64,000 bases of DNA from Novipirellula herctigrandis (GTDB lineage: Bacteria > Planctomycetota > Planctomycetia > Pirellulales > Pirellulaceae). A program made the translations under genes and the position numbers. Each line of letters opens with the position of its first letter. Position 1 is the first letter of the stretch. Where the stretch lies: positions 6,237,632-6,301,631 of the forward strand of contig SJPJ01000001.1 of assembly GCA_007859835.1 (NCBI GenBank), written 5' to 3'. Below, one piece after another: positions 27,202 through 35,966 of this stretch. The notes beneath the pieces were generated by a model that ran no database searches, was not told the DNA's origin, and saw only the letters and a list, made by a program, of their open reading frames with translations.

Positions 27202-28545
27202 ATGCCGACCCAAAATCATAGAAGTAATCACGTGGCTGAGTACCGAAACGCAACTTTTCTAACCCGCCGAGAGATGCTTGCCGCTGCGGGAGCCGCATTA
27301 GCTGTGTCGGGTTGTCGCAGCGAACCGGAAGCGAGTCTCGAGCCAACTGCCAAACGAAGCGATGTGCCGCTGAAAATTGTCTTGGTCGGGACCGATGAGG
27401 ATGCCGAGGGGATTCGCCGAGCATGGATGTCGGTTGATGAACAACCACTCGAAATCTCTGTTTTAGCAGCGTCGCGTACCGAGGGCGGCGAATGGATGAA
27501 GAAGTTAACTACGGCGGCACGGGCTTGCGACGTAGTGATCTATCCAATGTTCGCGGTTTCGGAGTTGATGCAAGCCGAAACGCTTGTTCCGATCAGTGAC
27601 GATCAGTTCGAGGCAATGGAGGAAGAGCTTGGCTCGGTTCTTTCGGCACCGCGAAATGGCTCCGCTCGTTACGGTGGCCAATATGTTGCGATGCCTCTCG
27701 GTGCCCGATTGCCTGGGCTTTTAAGCACACGCGAAGTGCCTGAATTGACGTCATGGGCCGATTACGATGGTTGGGTTGCCAGCGAGTTGGATGGTAAGGC
27801 GGCAGAGCCACTTGCCGCAGGCTGGGCAGCCGTGATGTACTTGTGGCGTGCGGTCTCATCTGTTCCGCAAGGTTGGTTGTTTTCGCGCGAGGATTTTCGA
27901 CCCACGATTGATTCGGACGAGTACGTCGATGTGCTTGAACAAATGGCAAACACGGTTCAGCATTATAAACCCGGTCGATTAACACCCGAAGAGATTTGGG
28001 AAGGCATTCGCACAGGGGATATCGCTGGCGGGATTGGGTTTCCAACCAGTGAAATGGATAGTGATGTTCAGGTCACGATCAGCGATCTGCCTGGCGGCCA
28101 GCGTGTTCGAATGATGTTGGATCCGTTTTCGCCGGTGGTTTCGCTATCGAGTTACTGCCGTCAAAGTGCCACTTCCAAACGGTTAATGAATTGGTTGTCG
28201 GCGGGTGAGGGAAGTCAACTGCTCCGCCGCCAAGTTTCGATGATCACCGCCACACGAACCAAGACGACTTCGGTCTTGGCGACAGAGCCTCAAGCCGATA
28301 ATCCATATGAAGCTTGGTTGATCGGCCGACTGGGTATGCCCGTGACAGTTCCTTCGTTGCCGTTACTCGCGGCGAGTGAGTATTACGAGACGCTGGACGA
28401 CGCAGTTGGCCGGACCTTGGATGGCAAGATTGGTCCAAAGCCAGCTCTCGCGGAAGTCGCCGAAAAATGGCAAGCGATTACCCAGCGCGTGGGAAAAGAA
28501 AAGCAGCAGTCAGCATGGCGACGGGCGCAGGGGCTACGTGCTTAA
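27202..28545 (+). CDS. Tat-type lipoprotein resembling sugar ABC-transporter solute-binding proteins
   Basis: 447 residues. The leader LTRREMLAAAGAALAVSGCR combines a twin-arginine-like RR with a lipobox (VSGC), so the protein is a lipoprotein. The fold resembles family 1 extracellular solute-binding proteins: LKIVLVGTDED, then CDVVIYPMFAVSEL, LVPIS, YVAMPLGAR and a late AWLIGRL segment. Such proteins bind sugars for uptake. No permease or ATPase gene lies next to it, so partners must be elsewhere or the role is sensing. It is divergent from xylB, which hints at pentose or related sugar use, but ligand identity is not visible. Confidence 0.72.
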   Translation: MPTQNHRSNHVAEYRNATFLTRREMLAAAGAALAVSGCRSEPEASLEPTAKRSDVPLKIVLVGTDEDAEGIRRAWMSVDEQPLEISVLAASRTEGGEWMKKLTTAARACDVVIYPMFAVSELMQAETLVPISDDQFEAMEEELGSVLSAPRNGSARYGGQYVAMPLGARLPGLLSTREVPELTSWADYDGWVASELDGKAAEPLAAGWAAVMYLWRAVSSVPQGWLFSREDFRPTIDSDEYVDVLEQMANTVQHYKPGRLTPEEIWEGIRTGDIAGGIGFPTSEMDSDVQVTISDLPGGQRVRMMLDPFSPVVSLSSYCRQSATSKRLMNWLSAGEGSQLLRRQVSMITATRTKTTSVLATEPQADNPYEAWLIGRLGMPVTVPSLPLLAASEYYETLDDAVGRTLDGKIGPKPALAEVAEKWQAITQRVGKEKQQSAWRRAQGLRA

Positions 28546-28793
28546 GGAAGCGAATGGCCTGCGTTCAAAATCCCTTTTCGTCCGCTTTCTAGCTCGCATG
28601 ATTCCCGTTGGCCGGACCGTGGTTGCAATCGATTGTCGGAACGGGGTAAACGCAATTTGTGCTCATGGTCAAGGTGCGTGCCCGGCAAACGCCCATCTTG
28701 CGACCAACGTTCCGGCACAGAAAGTACTTGCTTGGTCCGGCTTACAGGGAGCATGAATAATCCCGCGGCTAGGGGATTTTCTAAGTCTGCTGT

Positions 28794-28814
28794 ATACCAG
28801 GCGTGTCCTGGTAT
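28794..28814. repeat. perfect 8-bp inverted repeat
   Basis: ATACCAGG (28794-28801) and CCTGGTAT (28807-28814) pair perfectly around a 5-base loop. No T tract follows on either strand. It lies about 250 bp past the solute-binding protein stop and could be a hairpin signal for that gene or an operator. Confidence 0.4.
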
Positions 28815-28870
28815 GGCGACGTCAGGTTATGGGCTACGATGATCCTATTCCCGCATCAAACAGATGCGCA

Positions 28871-28905
28871 TAAAAAAACGACGACCTTGAATCAAGACCG
28901 TCGTT
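28871..28905 (-). terminator. strong Rho-independent terminator of the rpsM-rpsK-rpoA-rplQ genes
   Basis: On the minus strand, AACGACG pairs with CGTCGTT, a G-U and a U-G wobble follow, and CTTG pairs with CAAG around a 3-base loop (28905-28877), making a 13-bp stem. Seven T residues follow directly (28878-28872). It lies about 35 bp past the rplQ stop. Confidence 0.88.
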
Positions 28906-28939
28906 GGAGTGAGTTCTTCTTGCAGGGAACCGGTTGGTT

Positions 28940-29548
28940 CTATTCTTCGCTGCTAGTTTCGTCGTTTTCAGTTTCCGATGCCGATTCGTCTTCGAACGAT
29001 GGGCGTTCCGCTTTACGCTTGACGCGGTCATTCTTGCCGACAAGTTCAAGGATTGCTCGAGTTCCCGCATCGCCGAGTCTTGGCGTTGCAAGTCGAAGGA
29101 TCCGAGTGTATCCACCGGGCCGATCGACGAAACGCTCTGCAATGGTGTCGAACAAGATTTGGGTTGCCTGGCGATCACCGATCAGTTGAACGACGCGACG
29201 TTGAGCAGCAACAACCGGAGCACGAGCTTCGGCCCATTTGACCCAATTGTCACTCTTTCGCCATTCCTTGTACGCTTCGGTGCCTCGCGCAGCATCGGTT
29301 CCATACTTTGTCGCTTCTTCGGCAGCGGGCAAGCTTTTCTTGGCGATCGTAATGCACTTTTCGACTAGCGGTCGAACTTCTTTGGCTTTGTGCAGCGTGG
29401 TCGTAATCCGGCCTGTTACCTTCGGCGCATTTTCATCGTGCGTTGCATCGCGTTCGGTCAAGAACAGCGCGCTTGCCAAATTCTTGAACAGCGCCTTTCG
29501 GTGACTTGGACTTCGTCCAAGTACGCGGCTTCGTCGTCGGTGTCGCAT
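28940..29548 (-). CDS. rplQ: 50S ribosomal protein L17 with an internal insertion
   Basis: 202 residues against about 127 in E. coli. The N terminus MRHRRRSRVLGRSPSHRKAL and the block RPGGYTRILRLATPRLGDAG are diagnostic for L17, which binds 23S rRNA near the exit tunnel. The extra length comes from about 40 charged residues at 71-110 (containing EEATKYGTDAARGTEAYKEW), a few residues near 34-42, and a Ser/Glu-rich acidic tail (about 180-202). It follows rpoA after 47 bp and is the last gene before a strong terminator. The insertion is in frame and flanked by normal L17 sequence, so it is probably lineage-specific and not an error. Confidence 0.96.
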   Translation of the reverse strand: MRHRRRSRVLGRSPSHRKALFKNLASALFLTERDATHDENAPKVTGRITTTLHKAKEVRPLVEKCITIAKKSLPAAEEATKYGTDAARGTEAYKEWRKSDNWVKWAEARAPVVAAQRRVVQLIGDRQATQILFDTIAERFVDRPGGYTRILRLATPRLGDAGTRAILELVGKNDRVKRKAERPSFEDESASETENDETSSEE

Positions 29549-29595
29549 GGCGGATTACTCGTCTCTTAATTTCGATAGTGTGGATGTGGGGAAAC

Positions 29596-30591
29596 TTAAA
29601 AAAGTGGCTGATTCGGTACTCGCATCCCAAGATGCAAGCCGTACTGGGCCAACTTTTCACGTACTTCGTTCAAGGTCGTATCGCCAAAATTGCGAACTTC
29701 CAACAATTGGTCTTCGGTTCGCTGAACTAAATCGCGAACGGTTTGGATTGCTTCGCTTTCGAGGCAATTGTTTGCCCGAACTGACAAACGCAATTCGCCA
29801 AGCGTCATGTTCAGTTTTGCTTCGAGTTGCGCCTCGGGCGAACCGGTGCCACCTCGAGCGGCCGAGAAAATGCTTGGACCAAGTTCGCGGTATTGCACAA
29901 ACGGGTTGAGGTGCTTGCGAAGAATCTTGGCGGCTTCGACCAACGACAACTCAGGGTTAACGCTTCCGTCGGTCCAAATTTCAAGGATCAATCGGTCGAA
30001 GTTGGTCTTTTGACCCACGCGAGTCTCTTCGACTTCGTAGCGAACGCGAGTGATTGGGCTGAATACGGCGTCGATTGGAATGATTCCAATCTCGTGGTCG
30101 ACGCTGCTGTGCTCGGTGCTAGGTACGTAGCCGCGACCATTCTCGACAACCATTTCCATCATAAAGGGAGTGTCGTCGGTCAAGGTTGCAATCACATGAT
30201 TCTTGTTGATGATTTCAACGTCCGAATCGGTTTGCACATCCGCACCGGTGATCACGCCTGCTTTATCACTTTCGACGGTGATCACGCGAGTTGCTTCGCT
30301 ATGGTTTTTCACAACCAAGCTCTTCACGTTCAAGACGATCTCGGTGACATCTTCCATCACGCCTGGGATGGTCGTGAATTCGTGTTGTGCACCACGGATT
30401 TTGATTTGCGTCACCGCGCTGCCCATCAAGCTGCTGAGCAACACGCGGCGGAGGCTGTTTCCAACGCTCGCACCGAAGCCACGTTCAAAGGGCTCGGCGG
30501 AAAATTTGCCGTAAGTCGACGTGAGGGTTTCGCGATCGACTTCGAGCGTGCTGGGTAGTTCCATACCACGCCATCGAATGTGCATCGACAT
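29596..30591 (-). CDS. rpoA: DNA-directed RNA polymerase alpha subunit
   Basis: 331 residues from the ATG at 30591 (GAGGA four bases upstream); a second ATG at 30585 is possible, and the longer frame to 30726 is not supported. The N-terminal domain shows [21 protein letters not shown] and [12 protein letters not shown], used for dimerisation and assembly with beta and beta-prime. The C-terminal domain shows [19 protein letters not shown] and [20 protein letters not shown], which contacts UP elements and activators. Length matches E. coli (329). It lies 159 bp after rpsK and 47 bp before rplQ, the usual alpha-operon position except that rpsD is missing. Confidence 0.97.
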   Translation of the reverse strand: MSMHIRWRGMELPSTLEVDRETLTSTYGKFSAEPFERGFGASVGNSLRRVLLSSLMGSAVTQIKIRGAQHEFTTIPGVMEDVTEIVLNVKSLVVKNHSEATRVITVESDKAGVITGADVQTDSDVEIINKNHVIATLTDDTPFMMEMVVENGRGYVPSTEHSSVDHEIGIIPIDAVFSPITRVRYEVEETRVGQKTNFDRLILEIWTDGSVNPELSLVEAAKILRKHLNPFVQYRELGPSIFSAARGGTGSPEAQLEAKLNMTLGELRLSVRANNCLESEAIQTVRDLVQRTEDQLLEVRNFGDTTLNEVREKLAQYGLHLGMRVPNQPLF

Positions 30592-30750
30592 GGGTCCTCG
30601 ATTCAAGTTTATTGTTGGTATTGAGTGTGTTGGTTTGTCCCGCATTGAAGGCAGCGGGACGGCTTCGCAGTGCAGTTCGCAGTGCAGAACGGCACTTTCG
30701 CCATGGAGGGACATCCGGGAATCCAATGCGAAGGATTCCGAAAGACGAAA

Positions 30751-31134
30751 CTAGACGCGTCGCTTTTTGCGTGGGCGGCAACCGTTATGTGGGATCGGGG
30801 TCACTTCTTCGATCAACTTCACATTCAAGCCAGCAGCTTGCAGTGCCGTGATGGCACTTTCGCGACCCGATCCGGGACCCTTTACGCGGACTTCGCAGTC
30901 ACGCATTCCGAACTTGGCAGCCTTTTCAGCCGCTTGCTGAGCCGCACATTGGCCTGCAAACGGGGTGCTCTTACGGCTGCCCTTAAACCCGCTCGTGCCA
31001 GCACTGGCCCAACACAACGTATCCCCTTTGGGATCGGTGATGGTGACGGTGGTGTTATTGAACGTCGCGTGAATGTGGGCGATACCGCTTGTGACGTTAC
31101 GCCGAACTCGTTTCTTTTTATTGGTCTTTGCCAC
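30751..31134 (-). CDS. rpsK: 30S ribosomal protein S11
   Basis: 127 residues, the normal length. The motifs [33 protein letters not shown] and [10 protein letters not shown], with the C-terminal [16 protein letters not shown], are diagnostic. S11 sits on the small-subunit platform and binds 16S rRNA. The gene is 66 bp after rpsM and 159 bp before rpoA on the same strand; that gap is too short to hold rpsD. Confidence 0.98.
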   Translation of the reverse strand: MAKTNKKKRVRRNVTSGIAHIHATFNNTTVTITDPKGDTLCWASAGTSGFKGSRKSTPFAGQCAAQQAAEKAAKFGMRDCEVRVKGPGSGRESAITALQAAGLNVKLIEEVTPIPHNGCRPRKKRRV

Positions 31135-31200
31135 AGCAAAGCCTCGATCAAGTGAAGTGTAGGATTGTTAGTTAAAAGCAAGAACGAACGAAGCAAACGC

Positions 31201-31584
31201 TTAACGCAAGTCCTTAACGCCCTTTTTACCGGCAACCGTCTTGCGAGGGCCTTTCCGGGTTCGTGCATTGGTCTTGGTACGTTGACCGCGCACTGGCAGA
31301 CCGACGCGGTGCCGAATGCCGCGATAGCAGCGAACTTCGCGGAGTCGGTTAATATTTTGGGTAACCAAACGACGAAGGGGACCTTCGACGGTGTAGTCAC
31401 GTTCAAGCAACGCTGCGATTCGGCTCAACTCTTCTTCGGTCAAATCGCTTGCTTTGCGACTGGGATCAATTCCAAGTTTGTCGCAAGCCTCACGAGCCGT
31501 ATGCAAACCGATCCCATACAAATAGGTCAGCGAATACTGGATTTGCTTGTCGTTTGGTACGTCGACGCCCATCAAACGGGGCAT
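31201..31584 (-). CDS. rpsM: 30S ribosomal protein S13
   Basis: 127 residues. The N terminus [20 protein letters not shown], the [11 protein letters not shown] motif, and the C-terminal [20 protein letters not shown] block are diagnostic. S13 forms inter-subunit bridges at the head of the 30S subunit. It is the first ribosomal gene of this group; rpmJ, often just upstream in other bacteria, is not present in the 136 bp before it, where folA ends. Confidence 0.98.
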   Translation of the reverse strand: MPRLMGVDVPNDKQIQYSLTYLYGIGLHTAREACDKLGIDPSRKASDLTEEELSRIAALLERDYTVEGPLRRLVTQNINRLREVRCYRGIRHRVGLPVRGQRTKTNARTRKGPRKTVAGKKGVKDLR

Positions 31585-31720
31585 AGCGGAACTCCTGAAG
31601 TATCTATCGAAAGGTGGACTTGCACGAAAAAGGGACGTTCATCCGAGCGGTCACGCTGCAAGGTGCATGAGGTGGCTTCGGTCAAGAATCCCGAACTATA
31701 GCGAACGGCCCCCGATTTGC

Positions 31721-32248
31721 TCAATGGGGACGCGGCGCGTTTTTTCCAGAAATTTTTCTTCGAAGCTTCATTAACTCCGTCGGGACATCATCTTTTGCAG
31801 ATGCTGGGTACCTAGTTTGTTCGATTTGCTCAAATTCGGATAGGTCGATTGACAAAAATGTGTCCCCGGAAACCGCTGACCAGACGCGAGTGAGCCAAAC
31901 TTCCTCACAAAAGGGCAATAATTGGCGATAAATTTCCGCTCCGCCAACCACAAAAACGGGTGAATCGTCCCCTGTAAGCCGGATCGCGTGTTCCGGATTG
32001 TCTGCTCGCGTTACGCCCTCGATTGACCAATCCGCGTTTCGTGTGATCACGATGGTCCGCCGTCCCGGTAATGGTCGCCCAATCGAATCAAACGTTCGGC
32101 GGCCCATAATTAACGTGCCGCCCATCGTTTGCCGCTTGAATCGTCGAAGGTCGCTGCTGAGCCGCCACGGCATATCGCCGTCTTTGCCGATCACCCCCGA
32201 GGGAGTCATCGCAACGAGCGCAATGAGCGGATGCTTTTGTCCACTCAT
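31721..32248 (-). CDS. folA: dihydrofolate reductase
   Basis: 175 residues. It reduces dihydrofolate to tetrahydrofolate with NADPH. Key elements are present: [21 protein letters not shown], the catalytic acid D33 (SSDLRRFK), the NADPH-binding [17 protein letters not shown], and [13 protein letters not shown]. Its ATG overlaps the thyA stop by 4 bp (ATGA), so the two are translationally coupled. That makes metabolic sense because thymidylate synthase produces dihydrofolate. Confidence 0.96.
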   Translation of the reverse strand: MSGQKHPLIALVAMTPSGVIGKDGDMPWRLSSDLRRFKRQTMGGTLIMGRRTFDSIGRPLPGRRTIVITRNADWSIEGVTRADNPEHAIRLTGDDSPVFVVGGAEIYRQLLPFCEEVWLTRVWSAVSGDTFLSIDLSEFEQIEQTRYPASAKDDVPTELMKLRRKISGKNAPRPH

Positions 32249-33039
32249 ACCGCTATGGGCGCCTTGATTCGCGGGTGCGGATCATAGTCCGTCAACTGAA
32301 AATCACTGTAGGCGAAGCCGTCGATCGATTCGGGGCTTGACAGGATTTCCATCTTTGGCAGCGGCTTGGGGTGCCGCGTCAATTGCTCGCGAGCTTGGTC
32401 GAAATGGTTTCGGTACAAATGAACATCACCAAGCGTGTGGACAAAATCACCCGGTTCTAGCCCGGTCACTTTTGCCATCATCATTGTCAACAGCGCGTAG
32501 CTAGCGATGTTGAACGGAACGCCCAGAAATAGGTCTGCACTCCGCTGGTAGAGTTGGCACGAAAGCTTGTTTCCTGCCACATAGAACTGGAACAACAAGT
32601 GACACGGCGGCAACGCCATCTTTTCGACTTGGGCGACGTTCCAAGCCGATACAACCAACCTTCGTGATTGTGGATTTTGCACGATCTCCTTTTGGACCGA
32701 CGCAATTTGGTCGACAGTCGATCCATCCTCCGTGGGCCAACTTCTCCATTGTTTCCCGTATACCGGGCCAAGGTCACCGTTGTCATCGGCCCATTCGTCC
32801 CAGATCGTGACGCCGTTTTCCTGGAGCCATTTGACGTTCGTGTCACCTCGCAAGAACCACAATAGCTCGTAGATGATCGATCGGAGGTGTAGTTTCTTGG
32901 TCGTCAGCAGCGGAAAACCTTCGCTGAGGTCAAATCGCATTTGGCGGCCAAAGAGCCCGCGGGTCCCAACGCCGGTACGGTCGTCACGGTCGAGTCCGTG
33001 GTTGAGGACTTCATCGAGAAGTTGTAGATAAGTTCGCAT
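32245..33039 (-). CDS. thyA: thymidylate synthase
   Basis: 264 residues, exactly the E. coli length. It methylates dUMP to dTMP using methylene-tetrahydrofolate. The nucleophile C146 lies in [43 protein letters not shown] and the [10 protein letters not shown] block are all present. The start is only 3 bp past the cytochrome stop, and its own stop overlaps folA, so cytochrome, thyA and folA form a compact transcription unit. Confidence 0.98.
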   Translation of the reverse strand: MRTYLQLLDEVLNHGLDRDDRTGVGTRGLFGRQMRFDLSEGFPLLTTKKLHLRSIIYELLWFLRGDTNVKWLQENGVTIWDEWADDNGDLGPVYGKQWRSWPTEDGSTVDQIASVQKEIVQNPQSRRLVVSAWNVAQVEKMALPPCHLLFQFYVAGNKLSCQLYQRSADLFLGVPFNIASYALLTMMMAKVTGLEPGDFVHTLGDVHLYRNHFDQAREQLTRHPKPLPKMEILSSPESIDGFAYSDFQLTDYDPHPRIKAPIAV

Positions 33040-33042
33040 GGA

Positions 33043-34350
33043 TTAGGGATTCACAGCCTCGGTGATTTCAGGGTCCGTGGAAGTATCATGATCGGTCGTT
33101 TGGAGCGATCGGATGAAGTTGATTAGATGCCAAACGTCTGCCTCTTCAAACTCCCCGTCAACAAACGTCGCAGCGGGCATCGGTGTTCCATCGATGCCTT
33201 GCGTGATTCGGCGATACAGGTCTTCGGATTCGGATCCGCCATGGAAAATGCCTTCGGCAAAGTTTCGTGGTATCGCATTGATCGGCGGCAACGCGCCTCG
33301 AGCCAATAGGGGCACTAGTGTGTCTCGTTCTTCGGGTTTCAGCCCGATTCTCGAAGTCCAGTCCTTGGTCCAATCGTCATAGTCGGTCGTTTGCCCGTTG
33401 CCGAGTCCTTTTTCGCCATGGCATTTGCTACACGAAGCAATCTTGCCGACGAAAAACGCTTGTCCTTTCTCGACGGACGATTTCATTGCTTCCGCTTGCT
33501 CGCCTTGAAGCATTTCGGTGTATTCTTTGTAAGAACCGGCGACCGGCAAGTCGGCGGGGGGATCAGGAACCTCAATCGTTTCCTCTTCCGCTTCAAGCCA
33601 TGAATCAGCGATCGAGCTTGCTGTATCCACCGCGTATCCCCACTGCTCGTCGAAGGTTTCTTTGTCTTCTTCGCTGGAACTATTGGCTAATTCGGAGTTG
33701 ATAATCCGCTCACCAGCTTCAATATCCAGGTCATAAATCGCATCATCGATCAGCGATCGCTCCAACTCGCCTCGCCATGACAGAAAGATCACATAGTCGG
33801 TCAAGGCTTGGACATCTTCCTCGGACAGTTCCGCGATTTTGTTCATCGCGGTCCCAGCAATCCCGTTGCGAATCGCACGAGCAAGGTCTTCACGTGCCGG
33901 TTTTGCGCCAAGAGGTGTTGACTTGAATTTGAAAATGCCCATTCGGTAGTCGCGTGGGTACGGATTCAAAATTGCTGCGGTCGTTCCTCGGCCGTTGCCG
34001 GTTAATCCGTGGCAGAGTGAACAATGTTTGCGATAAAGCCCGCGGCCTTCTTCGTCCGGCGCGCCGGATGCCCGAATCAGACGATCGATCGAAACAAGTC
34101 CAATGTCGGCGGGGGTGTCGCCTTCGACGCTCAGGCTTGGAATTTTCGGTTCATTCGGTGTGCCGAACATTTCCGTCACAACCCAATTGGCATCTTCGGA
34201 CGCCTGGTCCATCGAAAAGCCTTCCTGGATCTCGTATTTCATCGCATGGACGATGTTGGGCTCATAGGCAACGGGCGCCTGCTCTCGACAGCCTGAAAGT
34301 CCGGCACAAACAAGTGTGGCAAAGCCGAGCGGGAAATAGGATCGAAACAT
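33043..34350 (-). CDS. diheme c-type cytochrome lipoprotein
   Basis: 435 residues. The signal peptide ends in a lipobox (AGLSGCRE, Cys about 21), so the protein is probably lipid-anchored in the periplasm. Two CXXCH heme sites are present: C110-S-L-C113-H114 and C307-S-K-C310-H311. Each is followed by a G-x-G-x-G-type loop and, further on, a Met-containing segment that can supply the sixth ligand. The middle has an acidic Glu/Asp-rich linker (about 190-260). It resembles planctomycete two-domain cytochromes used in electron transfer to terminal oxidases. The partner is not visible. It is the first gene of a unit with thyA and folA, an unusual grouping. Confidence 0.88.
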   Translation of the reverse strand: MFRSYFPLGFATLVCAGLSGCREQAPVAYEPNIVHAMKYEIQEGFSMDQASEDANWVVTEMFGTPNEPKIPSLSVEGDTPADIGLVSIDRLIRASGAPDEEGRGLYRKHCSLCHGLTGNGRGTTAAILNPYPRDYRMGIFKFKSTPLGAKPAREDLARAIRNGIAGTAMNKIAELSEEDVQALTDYVIFLSWRGELERSLIDDAIYDLDIEAGERIINSELANSSSEEDKETFDEQWGYAVDTASSIADSWLEAEEETIEVPDPPADLPVAGSYKEYTEMLQGEQAEAMKSSVEKGQAFFVGKIASCSKCHGEKGLGNGQTTDYDDWTKDWTSRIGLKPEERDTLVPLLARGALPPINAIPRNFAEGIFHGGSESEDLYRRITQGIDGTPMPAATFVDGEFEEADVWHLINFIRSLQTTDHDTSTDPEITEAVNP

Positions 34351-34649
34351 GGCGGTTCCTGGGTGGTGCTATTGTGTTCACCGGTCCGGTCTTGCGTCTA
34401 TCTGGGCAAGTTGGAGTCCGGAATTCCAGCGCTACGACATACATCGATTCGCAACGCCGACGATGCAAAATGGCTGCGCATTAGCATAGCGTTACACACC
34501 TCAGTTTAGAAACCATGAATGCCTCGATTTCACAACGTTGGTCGTCGTAATCGCCACGTTTAGCCTTCAACCGCAGGCGCCCGCATCACAAGCCGGTTCC
34601 GCTGTGGTACGTTTTAAGGCTAGGTCACTATCGATTCTCGAGAACACAC

Positions 34650-35924
34650 ATGCCACGCCGCTCTTCCAAGAAATCCGCTTCCAAACCCAAGCCAACGCGT
34701 CCGCTCAGCGATGGGGACAAGCCCGTTCGGCTCCAACGTCTGTTGGCGTCTGCCGGCTTTGGCAGCCGCCGAATGTGCGAAGAGATGATTGTGGAAGGCC
34801 GCGTCCACGTCAACGGAGCGGTCGTCGACAAGCTCGGAACCTCGGTCGACCCGAAAACGTCAAAAATTCTTGTCGATGGCAACGCTCTTCGATCGCAAAA
34901 ACTCGTTTACTATGCGGTCAACAAGCCGACGGGTGTGGTGACGACCAATTCGGATCCCGAGGGGCGTCCGCGAGTTATCGATTTGGTTCCGCCGACCGAA
35001 AGAGTCTTCCCGGTTGGACGTCTCGATCGTAGCAGCGAAGGTTTGATCTTGCTGACCAACGATGGTGAACTTGGTCAAAAATTGGCTCATCCCAAATACC
35101 AGATTCGCAAAGTTTACCGCGTCACCGTGGCGGGAAAAGTTGGCCCCGAAGCGATGCGGTCGATGCAAAAGGGAATGTTCATCGCCGAAGGCTACGTGAA
35201 GGTCGAAGGGGCTAAAATCTTAAAGGCTCGTCCGAAAGCGACTGAGTTAGAGATTACGCTTCAAGAGGGTAAAAACCGCGAAATCCGCCGCGTCCTCGCG
35301 CGACTCGGCCACAAAGTCCAACAACTTCGTCGTATCGCGATTGGCCCGCTTCGGCTCGGTGAAATGCCGGCTGGTTCCTACCGTGTTTTGACTCACCAAG
35401 AAATACAGAAACTGCACGTTGCAGCGGAGGCATCCAAAAAGGCTGCCGAGGCGAGGCCATCAGGCCCTTCACGTTCTAAAAAGGCTTCGAAGAAAACAGC
35501 CGGACGTGGTCGACCTGCCGGTGCTGCGAAATCCGCTGGCCGCGGAAAGACAGCCGGTCGAACGAAGGCGACCAAATCAACTCCCTCGGGAAAGGTTCAA
35601 TCCGGCCGACTTCAAATCAAGGGACTGCCCAGCTACAAACCCAAATCCGAAGGGGGCGTAGTGATCGGTGGCGAAGAGTCACAGCCGAAATCCGATAAGC
35701 CAGCAAAGAAGAAGTCCGCAGGAAAGCGAACTTCCGGAAAACGGGCTACAGGAAAACGGGCCACAGGAAAACGGACTACAGGAAAACGGGCCACAGGAAA
35801 CAAGGCCACGGGAAACAAGGCCACAGGAAGCAAGGCCACAGGAAAACGGGGATCGAATGCATCGGCTCGTAAGTCGTCCTCCCGACCTAGTCGGAATCAG
35901 GCGAACAAGAAACGAGGTCGTTAG
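34650..35924 (+). CDS. RsuA/RluB-family pseudouridine synthase with a long basic repeat tail
   Basis: 424 residues. An N-terminal S4 RNA-binding domain (VRLQRLLASAGFGSRRMCEE, about 26-75) is followed by the catalytic core with D126 in PVGRLDRSSEGLILLTND, GKNREIRRVLARLGHKV and LRRIAIGPLRLGEMPAG. This family isomerises uridine in 23S (RluB/RluF/RluE) or 16S (RsuA) rRNA; RluB-type is most likely. The core ends near residue 255. The remaining 170 residues are Lys/Arg/Ala/Thr/Gly-rich and finish in nine GKRAT-like units. The tail probably adds RNA affinity. ATG at 34650, within a divergent spacer from the cytochrome gene. Confidence 0.92.
   Translation: MPRRSSKKSASKPKPTRPLSDGDKPVRLQRLLASAGFGSRRMCEEMIVEGRVHVNGAVVDKLGTSVDPKTSKILVDGNALRSQKLVYYAVNKPTGVVTTNSDPEGRPRVIDLVPPTERVFPVGRLDRSSEGLILLTNDGELGQKLAHPKYQIRKVYRVTVAGKVGPEAMRSMQKGMFIAEGYVKVEGAKILKARPKATELEITLQEGKNREIRRVLARLGHKVQQLRRIAIGPLRLGEMPAGSYRVLTHQEIQKLHVAAEASKKAAEARPSGPSRSKKASKKTAGRGRPAGAAKSAGRGKTAGRTKATKSTPSGKVQSGRLQIKGLPSYKPKSEGGVVIGGEESQPKSDKPAKKKSAGKRTSGKRATGKRATGKRTTGKRATGNKATGNKATGSKATGKRGSNASARKSSSRPSRNQANKKRGR
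35721..35855 (+). repeat. nine 15-bp tandem repeats inside the pseudouridine synthase gene
   Basis: Units of the form GGAAAACGGGCTACA start every 15 bp from 35721 to 35841. The middle units differ by one to three bases and encode GKRAT, GKRTT, GNKAT and GSKAT. The multiple of three keeps the frame, so copy number can change without breaking the gene. Confidence 0.92.
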
Positions 35925-35966
35925 TTCCGCCAATGCCAAAAGAATCGCTTATTACATCAGCCAAAC

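Larger units (their letters stand above)
28546..28939. other. intergenic gap between convergent genes
   Basis: 394 bp. It contains a perfect 8-bp inverted repeat at 28794-28814 and the terminator of the ribosomal operon at 28871-28905. No gene is supported in the rest. Confidence 0.6.

Noticed and set aside
29827-30558. 243-codon open frame antisense to rpoA
   Set aside because: rpoA is certain on the other strand; this frame is a shadow with no start signal.
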